Source of the DNA: Mycobacterium adipatum
GTDB taxonomy: Bacteria > Actinomycetota > Actinomycetes > Mycobacteriales > Mycobacteriaceae
Reading direction: 5' to 3'
Assembly: GCF_001644575.1 (NCBI RefSeq)
Contig: NZ_CP015596.1
Span: forward strand, 3,286,001-3,350,000
Length of the DNA: 64,000 nucleotides
The notes below the pieces were generated by a model. It was not told the origin of the DNA and did no database searches. It was given only the letters and a program-made list of their open reading frames with translations. This document shows, in pieces, positions 52,812 to 62,608 of this stretch; position 1 is the first letter of the stretch, and each line of letters opens with the position of its first letter. The translations under genes were made by a program, and so were the position numbers.

Positions 52812-53483
52812 TCACGTGGCATCCCCGACGAAGGTCACTGTCTCGTCCAGCGGTGCGCGCATCGTGCGGATGTGGTCGACGGCCGGATCGTCGTATCCGA
52901 TCGACACCCCGCAGAAAAGCATGAGCTCCGGTGGCGGAGTCAGGGCTTCCTCGACCGAGGCGCGAACCTGCGACCACGCCATCTGCGGACAGCTGTGCAG
53001 ACCTTCGGCACGCAACAACAGCATGACGGTCTGCAGGTACATTCCGAGGTCGGCCCACTGCGGCCGGCCCATGCCCCGGTCGATGAAGCAGAACAGCGCA
53101 GCGGGCGCCCCGAAGCACTCCCAGTTGCCGATGGCCGCGCGTTGACGCGCCTCCCAATCCTCGCGCGCGATCCCCAGCGCGGCGTAGCGCTCCTTGCCGA
53201 ACCTGGACCGGCGATCACGGTAGGGCGGCTTCAGATCCGGCGGATACATCTGGAATTCGCGGTCGTCCCACGGGTCGCCGGCGACCACCCGTTCCACAGC
53301 GACCTTCTTGAGCTGTGCCAGCGGCGCGCCGGTGACGACATAGCTGTGCCAGGGCTGGATGTTGGATCCCGACGGTGCCCAGGCGGCGGCGGTGAGCACC
53401 CGTTCCAATACCTCCAGCGGTACGGGGTCGTCGGTGAACCCGCGCACCGCCCGACGACTGTGGACAGCTTCGTACACGTTCAC
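52812..53483 (-). CDS. Nitroreductase-family FMN oxidoreductase
   Basis: 223 residues from a GTG (MNVYEAVHSRRAVRGFTDDP). The FMN-binding Ser/Arg-rich start (SRRAVR), the PSGSNIQPWHSYVV loop and the C-terminal GVSIGYDDP are typical. It reduces nitro groups, quinones or flavin. It sits between cutinases 2 and 3 on the same strand, about 100 bp from each. Confidence 0.9.
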   Translation of the reverse strand: MNVYEAVHSRRAVRGFTDDPVPLEVLERVLTAAAWAPSGSNIQPWHSYVVTGAPLAQLKKVAVERVVAGDPWDDREFQMYPPDLKPPYRDRRSRFGKERYAALGIAREDWEARQRAAIGNWECFGAPAALFCFIDRGMGRPQWADLGMYLQTVMLLLRAEGLHSCPQMAWSQVRASVEEALTPPPELMLFCGVSIGYDDPAVDHIRTMRAPLDETVTFVGDAT

Positions 53484-53572
53484 GGTTCCGCCTCTCGATC
53501 TGATCTACACGATCAAGACTGGCAGCGACGGTGTGTGGGGGAGCCCTTGACTGCTCGTGGTCGGCGGGGGCC

Positions 53573-54259
53573 TCACACCCTCGCGGCGGCGAACGTGGCA
53601 GCCTCGGTCACCATGCCGTTTGCCGTGTACAGGTTGTGTGCCACCGGGTCCAGGCCGCCGGAGCAAATCGGGTCGTTGATGGCGCACAGGTCCAGCGTCT
53701 TGGCGGCGAACGCCGCACCGACCGGGACGTAGGGCTGCCCGATCAGGAAGAGGAACCGATCATTGGGCTTTCCGAACAACACGACGGCGTCGACGCGGTC
53801 GGCGACGTCGGCGGCCAGCGGTGTCGTCGCGCCGAACGCGAACGAATTCGGCGGTATCGCCGGGGCGTCGGCAGTGACGAGCTGGGCGACCGCCGCACCC
53901 TGCGAGAAGCCGCCGAGCACCACCTTCGTGTCGGGGCAATCCGCGGCGAGTTGGCGGATGCGGTTGCCGGCGTCGTTGACACCGATCACCGATGTCGGCC
54001 AATCGTGGTTCGCGGGATAGTTGACCGGGTAGAGCCCGACGGTTTTGCCGCCGACCTGATTGCGCAGTGCCTCGGTGAAGGCATTGCCGACGCTCCCGGC
54101 GCCCGGGCGTTCGGTGGTGCCCCTGGCGAACACGACCTCCACATCGGCACAGGGCTCGGCCGATGCACGCGGTGACCAGCCCAACAGCGTGCCCGTGCCG
54201 GTCACCAAGGCCGCCGCCAGCAGCGCGCAGCCCGACCTGATCTGAACTCGCATCGTCAT
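53573..54259 (-). CDS. Cutinase-like serine esterase (Culp) 3
   Basis: 228 residues from the ATG at 54259, with GAAGGGA upstream. Signal peptide followed by PCADVEVVFARGTTERPG, GGFSQGAAVAQ, NDPICSGG and VAHNLYTANGM. The catalytic Ser, Asp and His are all kept. It is the most upstream of the three cutinases and diverges from the crp gene. Confidence 0.93.
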   Translation of the reverse strand: MTMRVQIRSGCALLAAALVTGTGTLLGWSPRASAEPCADVEVVFARGTTERPGAGSVGNAFTEALRNQVGGKTVGLYPVNYPANHDWPTSVIGVNDAGNRIRQLAADCPDTKVVLGGFSQGAAVAQLVTADAPAIPPNSFAFGATTPLAADVADRVDAVVLFGKPNDRFLFLIGQPYVPVGAAFAAKTLDLCAINDPICSGGLDPVAHNLYTANGMVTEAATFAAARV

Positions 54260-54432
54260 GCGTCCCTTCCCGATGGCGGTGCGCCCGCGGTGCGTGGGCA
54301 CAGTGTCCTGTGCCGCCGATGGTAGTGACCGCGTGAGACAGGCCACGTCGAACACGAATAGACTGACCTCCGAGCCGTCTCCGTCGACGCGAGACGGGTG
54401 TTGTGTCACCCGAGGTCCGGAAAGGCAACTCG

Positions 54433-55107
54433 TTGAACGCGGTTCTGGCGCGCACGGCCATTTTTCAGGATGTCGACCCGGACGCGATGTCGGCGCTGGA
54501 AGGTGAGCTGGAGTGGATCACGTTCCGCCGCAATCACACCGTGTTCACCGAAGGCGAACCCGGGGATCGCCTGTATGTCCTCGTGGAGGGCAAGGTGAAG
54601 ATCGGTAAGCGCTCGGCGGATGGGCGCGAGAGCCTCATTGCGGTGATGGGTCCGGGTGAGACGTTCGGCGAGCTCGCGCTGTTCGACCCCGGGCCCCGGA
54701 CCGCGACGGTGACCACGCTGACCGAGGTACGGGTGGCCGCGGTGGCCCGGCACGCGCTGAGTGGCTGGATTTCCGAACGCCCGGAGATCTCCGAGCAGCT
54801 GCTGCGTGTCCTGGCACGGCGGCTGCGCCGCACCAACGACGATCTGTGCGACATGATCTTCACCGATGTTCCCGGGCGGGTCGCCAAGCAACTACTCGAC
54901 CTCGCCAAGCGATTCGGCAAGACCGAGGGCGATGTGCTGCGGGTGGATCACGAGCTCACACAACTCGAACTCGCGCAGCTGGTCGGTTCGTCCCGCGAAA
55001 CGATCAACAAGGCGCTCTCGGAGTTCGCGAATCGGGGCTGGATCCGTCAGCAGGGAAAGACGGTGTTCGTCCTCGAACCTGCGAAACTCGCCCGCCGGGC
55101 GCGGTAG
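54433..55107 (+). CDS. crp: Cyclic AMP receptor protein (Crp/Fnr family)
   Basis: 224 residues from a TTG with GGAAAGG upstream; this start aligns exactly with the 224-residue M. tuberculosis CRP (Rv3676). The cNMP-binding domain (GEPGDRLYVLVEGKVKIG, GETFGELALFDPGPRTATVT) precedes the helix-turn-helix (LTQLELAQLVGSSRETINKALSEF). It controls genes in response to cAMP. It differs from Rv3676 in the N-terminal half, so it may be a second CRP paralogue, as found in M. smegmatis. Confidence 0.92.
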   Translation: MNAVLARTAIFQDVDPDAMSALEGELEWITFRRNHTVFTEGEPGDRLYVLVEGKVKIGKRSADGRESLIAVMGPGETFGELALFDPGPRTATVTTLTEVRVAAVARHALSGWISERPEISEQLLRVLARRLRRTNDDLCDMIFTDVPGRVAKQLLDLAKRFGKTEGDVLRVDHELTQLELAQLVGSSRETINKALSEFANRGWIRQQGKTVFVLEPAKLARRAR

Positions 55108-55140
55108 TCCATGCCCGCGGCTGCCGCCTCGGACATGGAC
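55107..55140. terminator. Weak hairpin between crp and the FKBP gene
   Basis: GTCCATG and CATGGAC are 7-bp arms around a GC-rich 20-base loop, immediately after the crp stop and before the stop of the convergent FKBP gene. Possible bidirectional terminator. Confidence 0.3.
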
Positions 55141-55151
55141 TCGGCACGTCG

Positions 55152-55796
55152 CTAGTTCGAGGCCTCCAGGATCTTGATGGCGAAGATCAGGGTGTCGCCT
55201 TTTTGGATTCCCGCGGCGGGCTGGCCTTCGGCATAGCCGTCCGCGGAGGTCATGGCGACGGCCACGGTGGAACCGACCTTCTGACCCGCGATGGCCTTCT
55301 GGAAGCCCGGGATGACTCCGTCGAGGGGGAAGTCGACGGGCGAGCCGCTCTGGTAGCTGCTGTCGAAGACCGAGCCGTCGCGTCCGTTGACGCCCATGTA
55401 GCAGACCGAAACGGTCGCGGTCTCCGGGACCACCGGGCCGTCGCCGGCCTTCAGGGTCTGGACCTGGGTCTCGGTGACGCTGAACGGGCCTTGCACGTCC
55501 ACCACCGGTGCGGCGGTATCGGTGGAGCCCGTGACCGCGATGCTGCCGGTTGCTCCCGACAGCGTCCATTCCGGTGCGCCGGGAGTTGCCGGGGCGGCCG
55601 ACGGGCACGGGCTCGCCGCGGGCGTGGTCGCATCCGCGGTGGCCGGGAGGTCGAACACGTCGTTGGTGGTCGATGCGCTGGTCGAGGCCGCGCTCTGGGT
55701 GTCGGAACCGCATGCCGACACCGTGACGGCGATGGCTGCAGCACCGGCGAGGAGTGCGATGGAGGAAGGGACGCGGGAACAATTCACGTTCGCCAC
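55152..55796 (-). CDS. FKBP-type peptidyl-prolyl isomerase lipoprotein
   Basis: About 214 residues; GTG 55796 or 55787 are possible starts. The lipoprotein signal ends VSAC with Cys29. A Ser/Thr/Ala linker follows, then a beta region and a C-terminal FKBP domain with GSVFDSSYQSGSPVDFPLD, VIPGFQKAIAGQKVGS and LIFAIKILEA. It folds proteins on the outer face of the membrane. The longer frame up to 56132 is not supported. Confidence 0.87.
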   Translation of the reverse strand: MANVNCSRVPSSIALLAGAAAIAVTVSACGSDTQSAASTSASTTNDVFDLPATADATTPAASPCPSAAPATPGAPEWTLSGATGSIAVTGSTDTAAPVVDVQGPFSVTETQVQTLKAGDGPVVPETATVSVCYMGVNGRDGSVFDSSYQSGSPVDFPLDGVIPGFQKAIAGQKVGSTVAVAMTSADGYAEGQPAAGIQKGDTLIFAIKILEASN

Positions 55797-56000
55797 GCTA
55801 CCGGCGCGACACATGGCTCCGGTCGGAAGGCTCGCCTTTGTCGAAGGTCGCTCGCGGCCTTGCGGTGCGGCCGGCGTGCTCGCGGTGTTCACCGCTGCCA
55901 TCCGCAAAATTTGGTTGCAAGGTGCCCCGGGTTGTCGCCACCATAGGGGACCGGGCGTGTCCGGCGGGGAGGCCGGGCACCGGACTGAGGGGGAGTTCAG

Positions 56001-56216
56001 GTGGGGTACCGCAAAGGCGACATTGTCACCGCGCGTCGCCGGATCGAAGGGATCGACGTTCCGGTCGTGCCGGCCGGTGCGACCGGAACGGTGACGACGA
56101 CGACGTTGTTCGGCAGCCCGAAGCGGGTGCACTTCGAGGTTTCTGACGGCTGGGGCGAGAAGAGTTTCCAGGTGCGGGTGCGTCGGGGAGACGTCGAGGC
56201 ACCCGGCGCGCGATAG
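56001..56216 (+). CDS. Small SH3-like/KOW-like conserved protein
   Basis: 71 residues from a GTG with GAGGGGGA upstream. The sequence (YRKGDIVTARRRIEGI, VPAGATGTVTTTTLFGSPKR, VHFEVSDGWGEKSFQVRVRRGD) looks like a small all-beta barrel that may bind nucleic acid or a protein. Family not named. It converges with the DUF5701 gene (9 bp apart). Confidence 0.7.
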   Translation: MGYRKGDIVTARRRIEGIDVPVVPAGATGTVTTTTLFGSPKRVHFEVSDGWGEKSFQVRVRRGDVEAPGAR

Positions 56217-56225
56217 GCCTGGTGT

Positions 56226-56843
56226 CTAGGCGCAGGTTCGCCGCGCAGCGGAGGCCATGCCCAGCCAGGTGTGCCGATTGCCGGCCCAGCACCAGCCCAC
56301 CTTGGGAGCCCCACGGTTGTGGGCCCCGTCGCGCCCCGTTCCGCCGCTGATCCAGATTGCGGGCGTCCTTGCGTCGTAGCCGCGCCTGGACAGCTTGCGG
56401 GACGCGATCGTCATGAAACAGTGATTGCTCTCAAGGGCTTTGGGTTTCTGCAGGAGCCAGCTGATGCCCTCGCTGATGGTCAGCGGGGTGCGGCCCCTGG
56501 CCAGTATTTCCGGCAGGGATTCATCGGGGCTCCAGTTGCGCAGATCGTCGCCCCGGTCGACACCGTGGATCAGGTACAGCGGTGCGTCCGGGATGGCGAC
56601 GTCGGCGATCGGGCCGAACTCGGATAGATCGGTGAGGTCGGCCACGACGAAACCCGCCTTGCCATGGTGCCGCAGCAGCTCGGCCAGCGAGCGTGCCGGC
56701 AGCAACCGGGGGTGTACGGCGAGGACGGCATCCGGTTCGTCGGGCAGCGACGTTGCATAGCCGCGTAGTTCGTCGACCGTGATGGCGGCCGTCTCTGCGA
56801 GGCCGGCGGCGAGTAACGCATCGAGTTGATCTGTCGGGGTCAT
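56226..56843 (-). CDS. DUF5701 family protein
   Basis: 205 residues from an ATG with AGGAGTGG upstream. Contains DLTDLSEFGPIADVAIPDAP, YLIHGVDRGDDLRNWSPDES, PLTISEGISWLLQKPKALE and GYDARTPAIWISGGTGRDG, ending with WCWAGNRHTWLGMASAARR; these are features of the actinobacterial DUF5701 family. Function unknown. It diverges from a TetR gene, and the palindrome at 56895 could control both. Confidence 0.85.
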   Translation of the reverse strand: MTPTDQLDALLAAGLAETAAITVDELRGYATSLPDEPDAVLAVHPRLLPARSLAELLRHHGKAGFVVADLTDLSEFGPIADVAIPDAPLYLIHGVDRGDDLRNWSPDESLPEILARGRTPLTISEGISWLLQKPKALESNHCFMTIASRKLSRRGYDARTPAIWISGGTGRDGAHNRGAPKVGWCWAGNRHTWLGMASAARRTCA

Positions 56844-56894
56844 CGCCACTCCTAGCGCAGGGGTGTGCACGCCGCAGCGGCGCCGTACACTGCA

Positions 56895-56909
56895 CCGTAC
56901 ATTGTACGG
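56895..56909. promoter_or_regulatory. Perfect palindrome upstream of tetR
   Basis: CCGTACA-T-TGTACGG is a perfect 15-bp palindrome, with a third copy of the half-site CCGTACA at 56883-56889, 12 bp earlier. It lies 11 bp before the tetR ATG, and is the likely binding site of that TetR protein. Confidence 0.65.
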
Positions 56910-56920
56910 AAGGGTTTGCG

Positions 56921-57673
56921 ATGCCGCAGCGAGGGACAGCAGTGACGGACCCGGTGCGGATGCTGCAGCTGCTGTGGTCACAAGACCGGCCCACCGGGCG
57001 TTCCGGGCTGTCACTCGGGGTCATCGTGCGCGCCGGTAGCGACATCGCCCGGACCGACGGGGTGGGCGCGGTCACGATGCGCCGCGTCGCAGCGGAACTC
57101 GGCGTCGCCACGATGAACCTGTACTCGCACGTTCCGGGGAAGGCCGAGCTGCTGGAGCTGATGCTGGATGCCCACGCCGGCGCGGTCTACGACGGCAGCG
57201 ACCTGCCCTCGGCGCGAGCGGACTGGCGTGCCGCCGCGCTCTACGTGGCCGAACGCAACTTCGAGACCGCGGTGGCTCTGCCCTGGACGCTGCAGGTCTC
57301 CACTGATCGGTTGGTTCCCGGACCGGGGATGACCGCCAAGTACGAGGCCGAGCTCGCGGTGTTCGAGGGTATCGGGCTGTCCGATGTGCAGATGGACCAT
57401 GCCTTGACCGGCCTACTCGGACTCGCTTCGGCGATGGCCCGACATCAGGTCGGGCTGCAGCGCGCCCGCGCCGCGAGCAACCGCGATGACAACCAGTGGT
57501 GGCAGCAGGTAGGCCCGGCGCTGGCCACCGCGATGCGCGGGCGGCAGTTCCCGCTGGCCTCGCGCGTAGGTACGGCGGCCTCGATGGCGGCGAACGCGTC
57601 CGCGGACCCGAAAGCGGCGCTCACCTACACCGCGACGCTGCTACTCGACGGCTTGGCACCCGGGCGCGCCTGA
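56921..57673 (+). CDS. TetR-family transcriptional regulator (TetR_C-like ligand domain)
   Basis: 250 residues from an ATG with GGAAGGG upstream. The helix-turn-helix is at about residues 45-80 (GVGAVTMRRVAAELGVATMN followed by LYSHVPGKAELLELML). The rest is a long helical domain of the TetR class that has a C-terminal extension. Ligand unknown. The palindrome just upstream suggests autoregulation; the divergent DUF5701 gene may be a target. Confidence 0.9.
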   Translation: MPQRGTAVTDPVRMLQLLWSQDRPTGRSGLSLGVIVRAGSDIARTDGVGAVTMRRVAAELGVATMNLYSHVPGKAELLELMLDAHAGAVYDGSDLPSARADWRAAALYVAERNFETAVALPWTLQVSTDRLVPGPGMTAKYEAELAVFEGIGLSDVQMDHALTGLLGLASAMARHQVGLQRARAASNRDDNQWWQQVGPALATAMRGRQFPLASRVGTAASMAANASADPKAALTYTATLLLDGLAPGRA

Positions 57674-57772
57674 TATGAGCCATGTCACGCGCGATATTCG
57701 GCGGCCGGTTTGGTGAGCGCGGCGATTGTGGGTACCCCGAGGGCGAGGTGCACCACTGTGCTGAGGGGGAAC

Positions 57773-58201
57773 ATGGCGAAAGTCAACGTGTCGGTGTCAT
57801 CGGAGCTGACACCGGACCAGGCCTGGAAACTGGCGTCCGATTTGCAGCGGTTCGATGAATGGTTGACCATCTTCGCCGGATGGCGCAGCCCACCGCCCGC
57901 GGTCATCGAACAGGGCACCAAGGTGTCCTCGCTGATCAAGGTCAAAGGCTTCCGAAACACAATCCATTGGTGTGTCACCGATTACGACGAACCGCGCAGG
58001 ATCCAACTGCAGGGTCGCGGCTTGGGCGGCGTGCGGATTGCGCTGACCATGACGGTGGCCGAATACCGGCCGGGGTCGACCTTTCACCTGGTTGCCGATC
58101 TTGCCGGCGGTCTGCTCAGCGGACCGGTGGGAGCGCTGGTCGCCAGGGTCATCACCGCCGATGTACGGAACTCGGTGCAGAATCTGAGCGCGCTGCGCTG
58201 A
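57773..58201 (+). CDS. SRPBCC/polyketide cyclase-like protein
   Basis: 142 residues from the ATG at 57773, with GAGGGGG upstream. N-terminal VNVSVSSELTPDQAWKLASD and later FRNTIHWCVTDYDEPRRI fit the START-like fold of small ligand-binding proteins, and the C-terminal helix is VGALVARVITADVRNSVQNL. Similar proteins are numerous in mycobacteria (for example Rv0854-type). Ligand unknown. Confidence 0.83.
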   Translation: MAKVNVSVSSELTPDQAWKLASDLQRFDEWLTIFAGWRSPPPAVIEQGTKVSSLIKVKGFRNTIHWCVTDYDEPRRIQLQGRGLGGVRIALTMTVAEYRPGSTFHLVADLAGGLLSGPVGALVARVITADVRNSVQNLSALR

Positions 58202-58213
58202 GTCGCGCCCGCG

Positions 58214-58243
58214 CGAGGCCCTCAAAACAACGTCAGGGCCTCG
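58214..58243. terminator. Hairpin between the SRPBCC and APH genes
   Basis: CGAGGCCCT and AGGGCCTCG make a perfect 9-bp stem with a 12-base loop at the ends of two convergent genes, overlapping the APH stop. Probably a shared terminator. Confidence 0.5.
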
Positions 58244-59082
58244 GTGATCATCCGGTGCCCTTGACGCTCGAACGGCTCGTCGCCGACCTGGCAGGCCCAC
58301 ACCGCGGTGCCGATCGCTTCATGCAGCGCGACCATCCGCCACCGGTCGGGCGTCCGCGGGTCGTCGCCGTAACCGGCGAAGAACGCCGTCTCCAGCCGCG
58401 GGTCCCCGCGCCACTGCTGGGCGGCCAGCCGGCAGAAGTCGCTGATCGCGGGACGCCACGCGAATCGCCCGAAATCGATCACCTTCACCGTGCCGCCCGC
58501 GACGAGCCAGTTGCGAGGTTGCCAGTCGCCGTGTGTCGGCACCACGACCACAGGTCCTGCCGTGTGGGCACCGAGAACGCTACGTAGCCGGGTCGCCACC
58601 TCTGGCGGTATGTGGTGCGGCTTGTCCAGCCATGCAAGGGATTTGGAGACCGCCTCGCGATCCCAGGTGGCATCCACACGCTGCGCTTGTCCGTGCAGCG
58701 TCCGCGCCAGCCGCCCGGCCTGGACGTAGGTGTCGGGGGAGAACTCGGCCGCCGACCCTTGCACGAGCGAACCGTCCAGGTAGGCGATGACCAGAAGTTT
58801 CGCGTCGCGGTCGTGGTGCAGCAAGCGGGACGCGGTGCCGTTACGGGTCAGTGGGGCGGTGAAACCGCGGAACGCCTCGATCTCGCGGTCGATGTGGTGG
58901 TTGGACGCGCCCCCGGCCTTGATGACCACCCGCCCGACTGCGGAGTCGACGTCCAGCACCGCCGTGCCCGCGGGCCCCCAACTCATATCGGCCCGGAGCC
59001 GAAGGCCCGGCAGCCAGGTTCGAACCAGTGCGTCCTGCCGATCGTCGAGCCGTCCGCCATGCCAGAAGTGCACATCCGTCAC
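58222..59082 (-). CDS. Aminoglycoside phosphotransferase (APH)-fold protein
   Basis: 286 residues from a GTG. Kinase signatures: VVIKAGGASNHHIDREIEAF (Lys and Glu), THGDWQPRNWLV (catalytic loop) and VIDFGRFAWRP (metal Asp). This family phosphorylates small molecules (antibiotics, sugars, choline) or activates them; resistance cannot be assumed. It is unrelated in detail to the APH(6)-like protein at 35663. No close operon partner. Confidence 0.87.
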   Translation of the reverse strand: MTDVHFWHGGRLDDRQDALVRTWLPGLRLRADMSWGPAGTAVLDVDSAVGRVVIKAGGASNHHIDREIEAFRGFTAPLTRNGTASRLLHHDRDAKLLVIAYLDGSLVQGSAAEFSPDTYVQAGRLARTLHGQAQRVDATWDREAVSKSLAWLDKPHHIPPEVATRLRSVLGAHTAGPVVVVPTHGDWQPRNWLVAGGTVKVIDFGRFAWRPAISDFCRLAAQQWRGDPRLETAFFAGYGDDPRTPDRWRMVALHEAIGTAVWACQVGDEPFERQGHRMITEALTLF

Positions 59083-59247
59083 GGTATACGGCGACCCTGC
59101 TACCGCCGCGCTCTGCAGGCCGGCGAAACGACGCCCCGCGGGGTCGCTTATCGGCTATCAAATGTCGTCACTTGTCCTGACCGAGGATTGCGCGCAACGA
59201 TTTTCGCGAAAAACTTGATACCTTCCAGAAGGCGGGCCACACTCGAG

Positions 59248-59682
59248 ATGATGGCTCACGCTCCGGAAAGCAGGACGATGCTGCGGGCGGCCGGACTGCG
59301 CGTCACCCGGCCGCGCCTGATCGTGATGGACGTTGTGGAGAACAATCCGCACGCCGATACCGAGACGATCTTCAATGCCGCGCGCCGGGAGCTTCCCGAC
59401 ATTTCGCGCCAGACCGTGTACGACGTCCTCAATGCATTGACCGCCGTCGGGCTCGCCCGGCGCATCCAGCCGGCCGGCGCTACCGCCCGTTACGAATCGC
59501 GGGTCGGAGACAACCATCATCACGTGGTGTGCCGATCGTGCGGCACCATCGCCGACATCGACTGTGCGGTCGGCGAAACGCCGTGCCTGACCGCCTCCGA
59601 TGACCTGGGTTTCGATATCGACGAGGCCGAGGTCATCTACTGGGGTCTGTGCCCCGATTGTGTGAACACCCGAACCACCTGA
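59248..59682 (+). CDS. furA: Ferric uptake regulator FurA
   Basis: 144 residues (ATG 59248 or 59251). Winged helix with VTRPRLIVMDVVENNPHADT and ISRQTVYDVLNALTAVGLA. The metal site is rich in His and Cys (GDNHHHVVCRSCGTI, and CPDC at the end). It closely matches M. tuberculosis FurA, which represses the katG operon and responds to metal and peroxide. katG starts 45 bp downstream. The 165-bp upstream region is AT-richer and probably holds its own promoter. Confidence 0.95.
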   Translation: MMAHAPESRTMLRAAGLRVTRPRLIVMDVVENNPHADTETIFNAARRELPDISRQTVYDVLNALTAVGLARRIQPAGATARYESRVGDNHHHVVCRSCGTIADIDCAVGETPCLTASDDLGFDIDEAEVIYWGLCPDCVNTRTT

Positions 59683-61968
<2,286 letters not shown>

Positions 61969-61983
61969 TCTACTGCACACCCT

Positions 61984-62015
61984 GAAGGGGCGGAATCCGA
62001 GGATCCCGCCCCTTC
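61984..62015 (+). terminator. Terminator hairpin after katG
   Basis: GAAGGGGCGG and CCGCCCCTTC form a perfect 10-bp stem 15 bp after the katG stop, followed by T-containing sequence. It also precedes the stop of the convergent lipoprotein gene. Confidence 0.7.
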
Positions 62016-62028
62016 TGAGGTGTCCCTG

Positions 62029-62448
62029 CTAAGGCGTCCCGACGCAGACCGACCCCACACACGCGCCGGCACCGCCGGGGCCCGCTTCCGCGCCGGCTCC
62101 CGGAACGCCGACCGACGCTCCGCCGGGGCCCGCTTCCGCGCCGGCACCGGGAACGCCTGCGGAGGCGCCGCCCGGTCCCGCTTCGGCACCGGCACCGGGA
62201 ACGCTCGCGGTGGCTCCACCCGGTCCGGCTTCAGCGCCCGGAGCGGGCGCGGGAGCGGGCGAGGAGGGCGTCATCGTGGTGGTGGCCGCACCGGTGGACG
62301 GTGTGGTCGTCATGGTCGACTCGGTGGTTGTCGAGGTCTCGGTCGAGGTTCCGCTTTCGGAACTGCAGGCGGTGAGCCCGCCCGCGAGTACTGCGCCCGC
62401 CACGGCGGCCGCGACGGGTAGACGACGGACAATGTCAACGACGGTCAT
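62029..62448 (-). CDS. Lipoprotein with 16-residue Gly/Ala/Pro tandem repeats
   Basis: 139 residues from the ATG at 62448. The signal peptide ends LTAC (Cys28, lipidation). A Ser/Thr linker (residues 29-63) is followed by three full copies and one partial copy of the unit GAEAGPGGASAGVPGA, encoded by 48-bp repeats, and a C-terminal part with two Cys (ACVGSVCVG). It probably sits on the membrane's outer face with an extended chain. Function unknown. It diverges from the FAD monooxygenase. Confidence 0.78.
   Translation of the reverse strand: MTVVDIVRRLPVAAAVAGAVLAGGLTACSSESGTSTETSTTTESTMTTTPSTGAATTTMTPSSPAPAPAPGAEAGPGGATASVPGAGAEAGPGGASAGVPGAGAEAGPGGASVGVPGAGAEAGPGGAGACVGSVCVGTP
62068..62238 (-). 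repeat. 48-bp tandem repeats within the lipoprotein gene
   Basis: Three complete 48-bp units plus a partial fourth encode residues 71-127 of the lipoprotein. Copies differ at a few bases, mostly in the codons for the variable three residues. Such arrays can change copy number between strains. Confidence 0.8.
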
Positions 62449-62608
62449 ATGTGACTCGATTCTGCTAGTGCGGCTGCCGAACAGTGCGAACACCGCTCTG
62501 CGGGAACGACCCCGATGTGTTACCCGCTTTCAATGCGGGTTAAGCACCGATACGTGTCGTAGTAGTTTCGGTGCGGGGGAGGAACGCTATGTCGACGCAG
62601 TCAGCGGT

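Noticed and set aside
54260..54432. CRP binding site in the crp/cutinase divergent region
   Set aside because: GTGAC and GTGAGAC-like words occur, but no sequence fits the TGTGA-N6-TCACA palindrome well enough.
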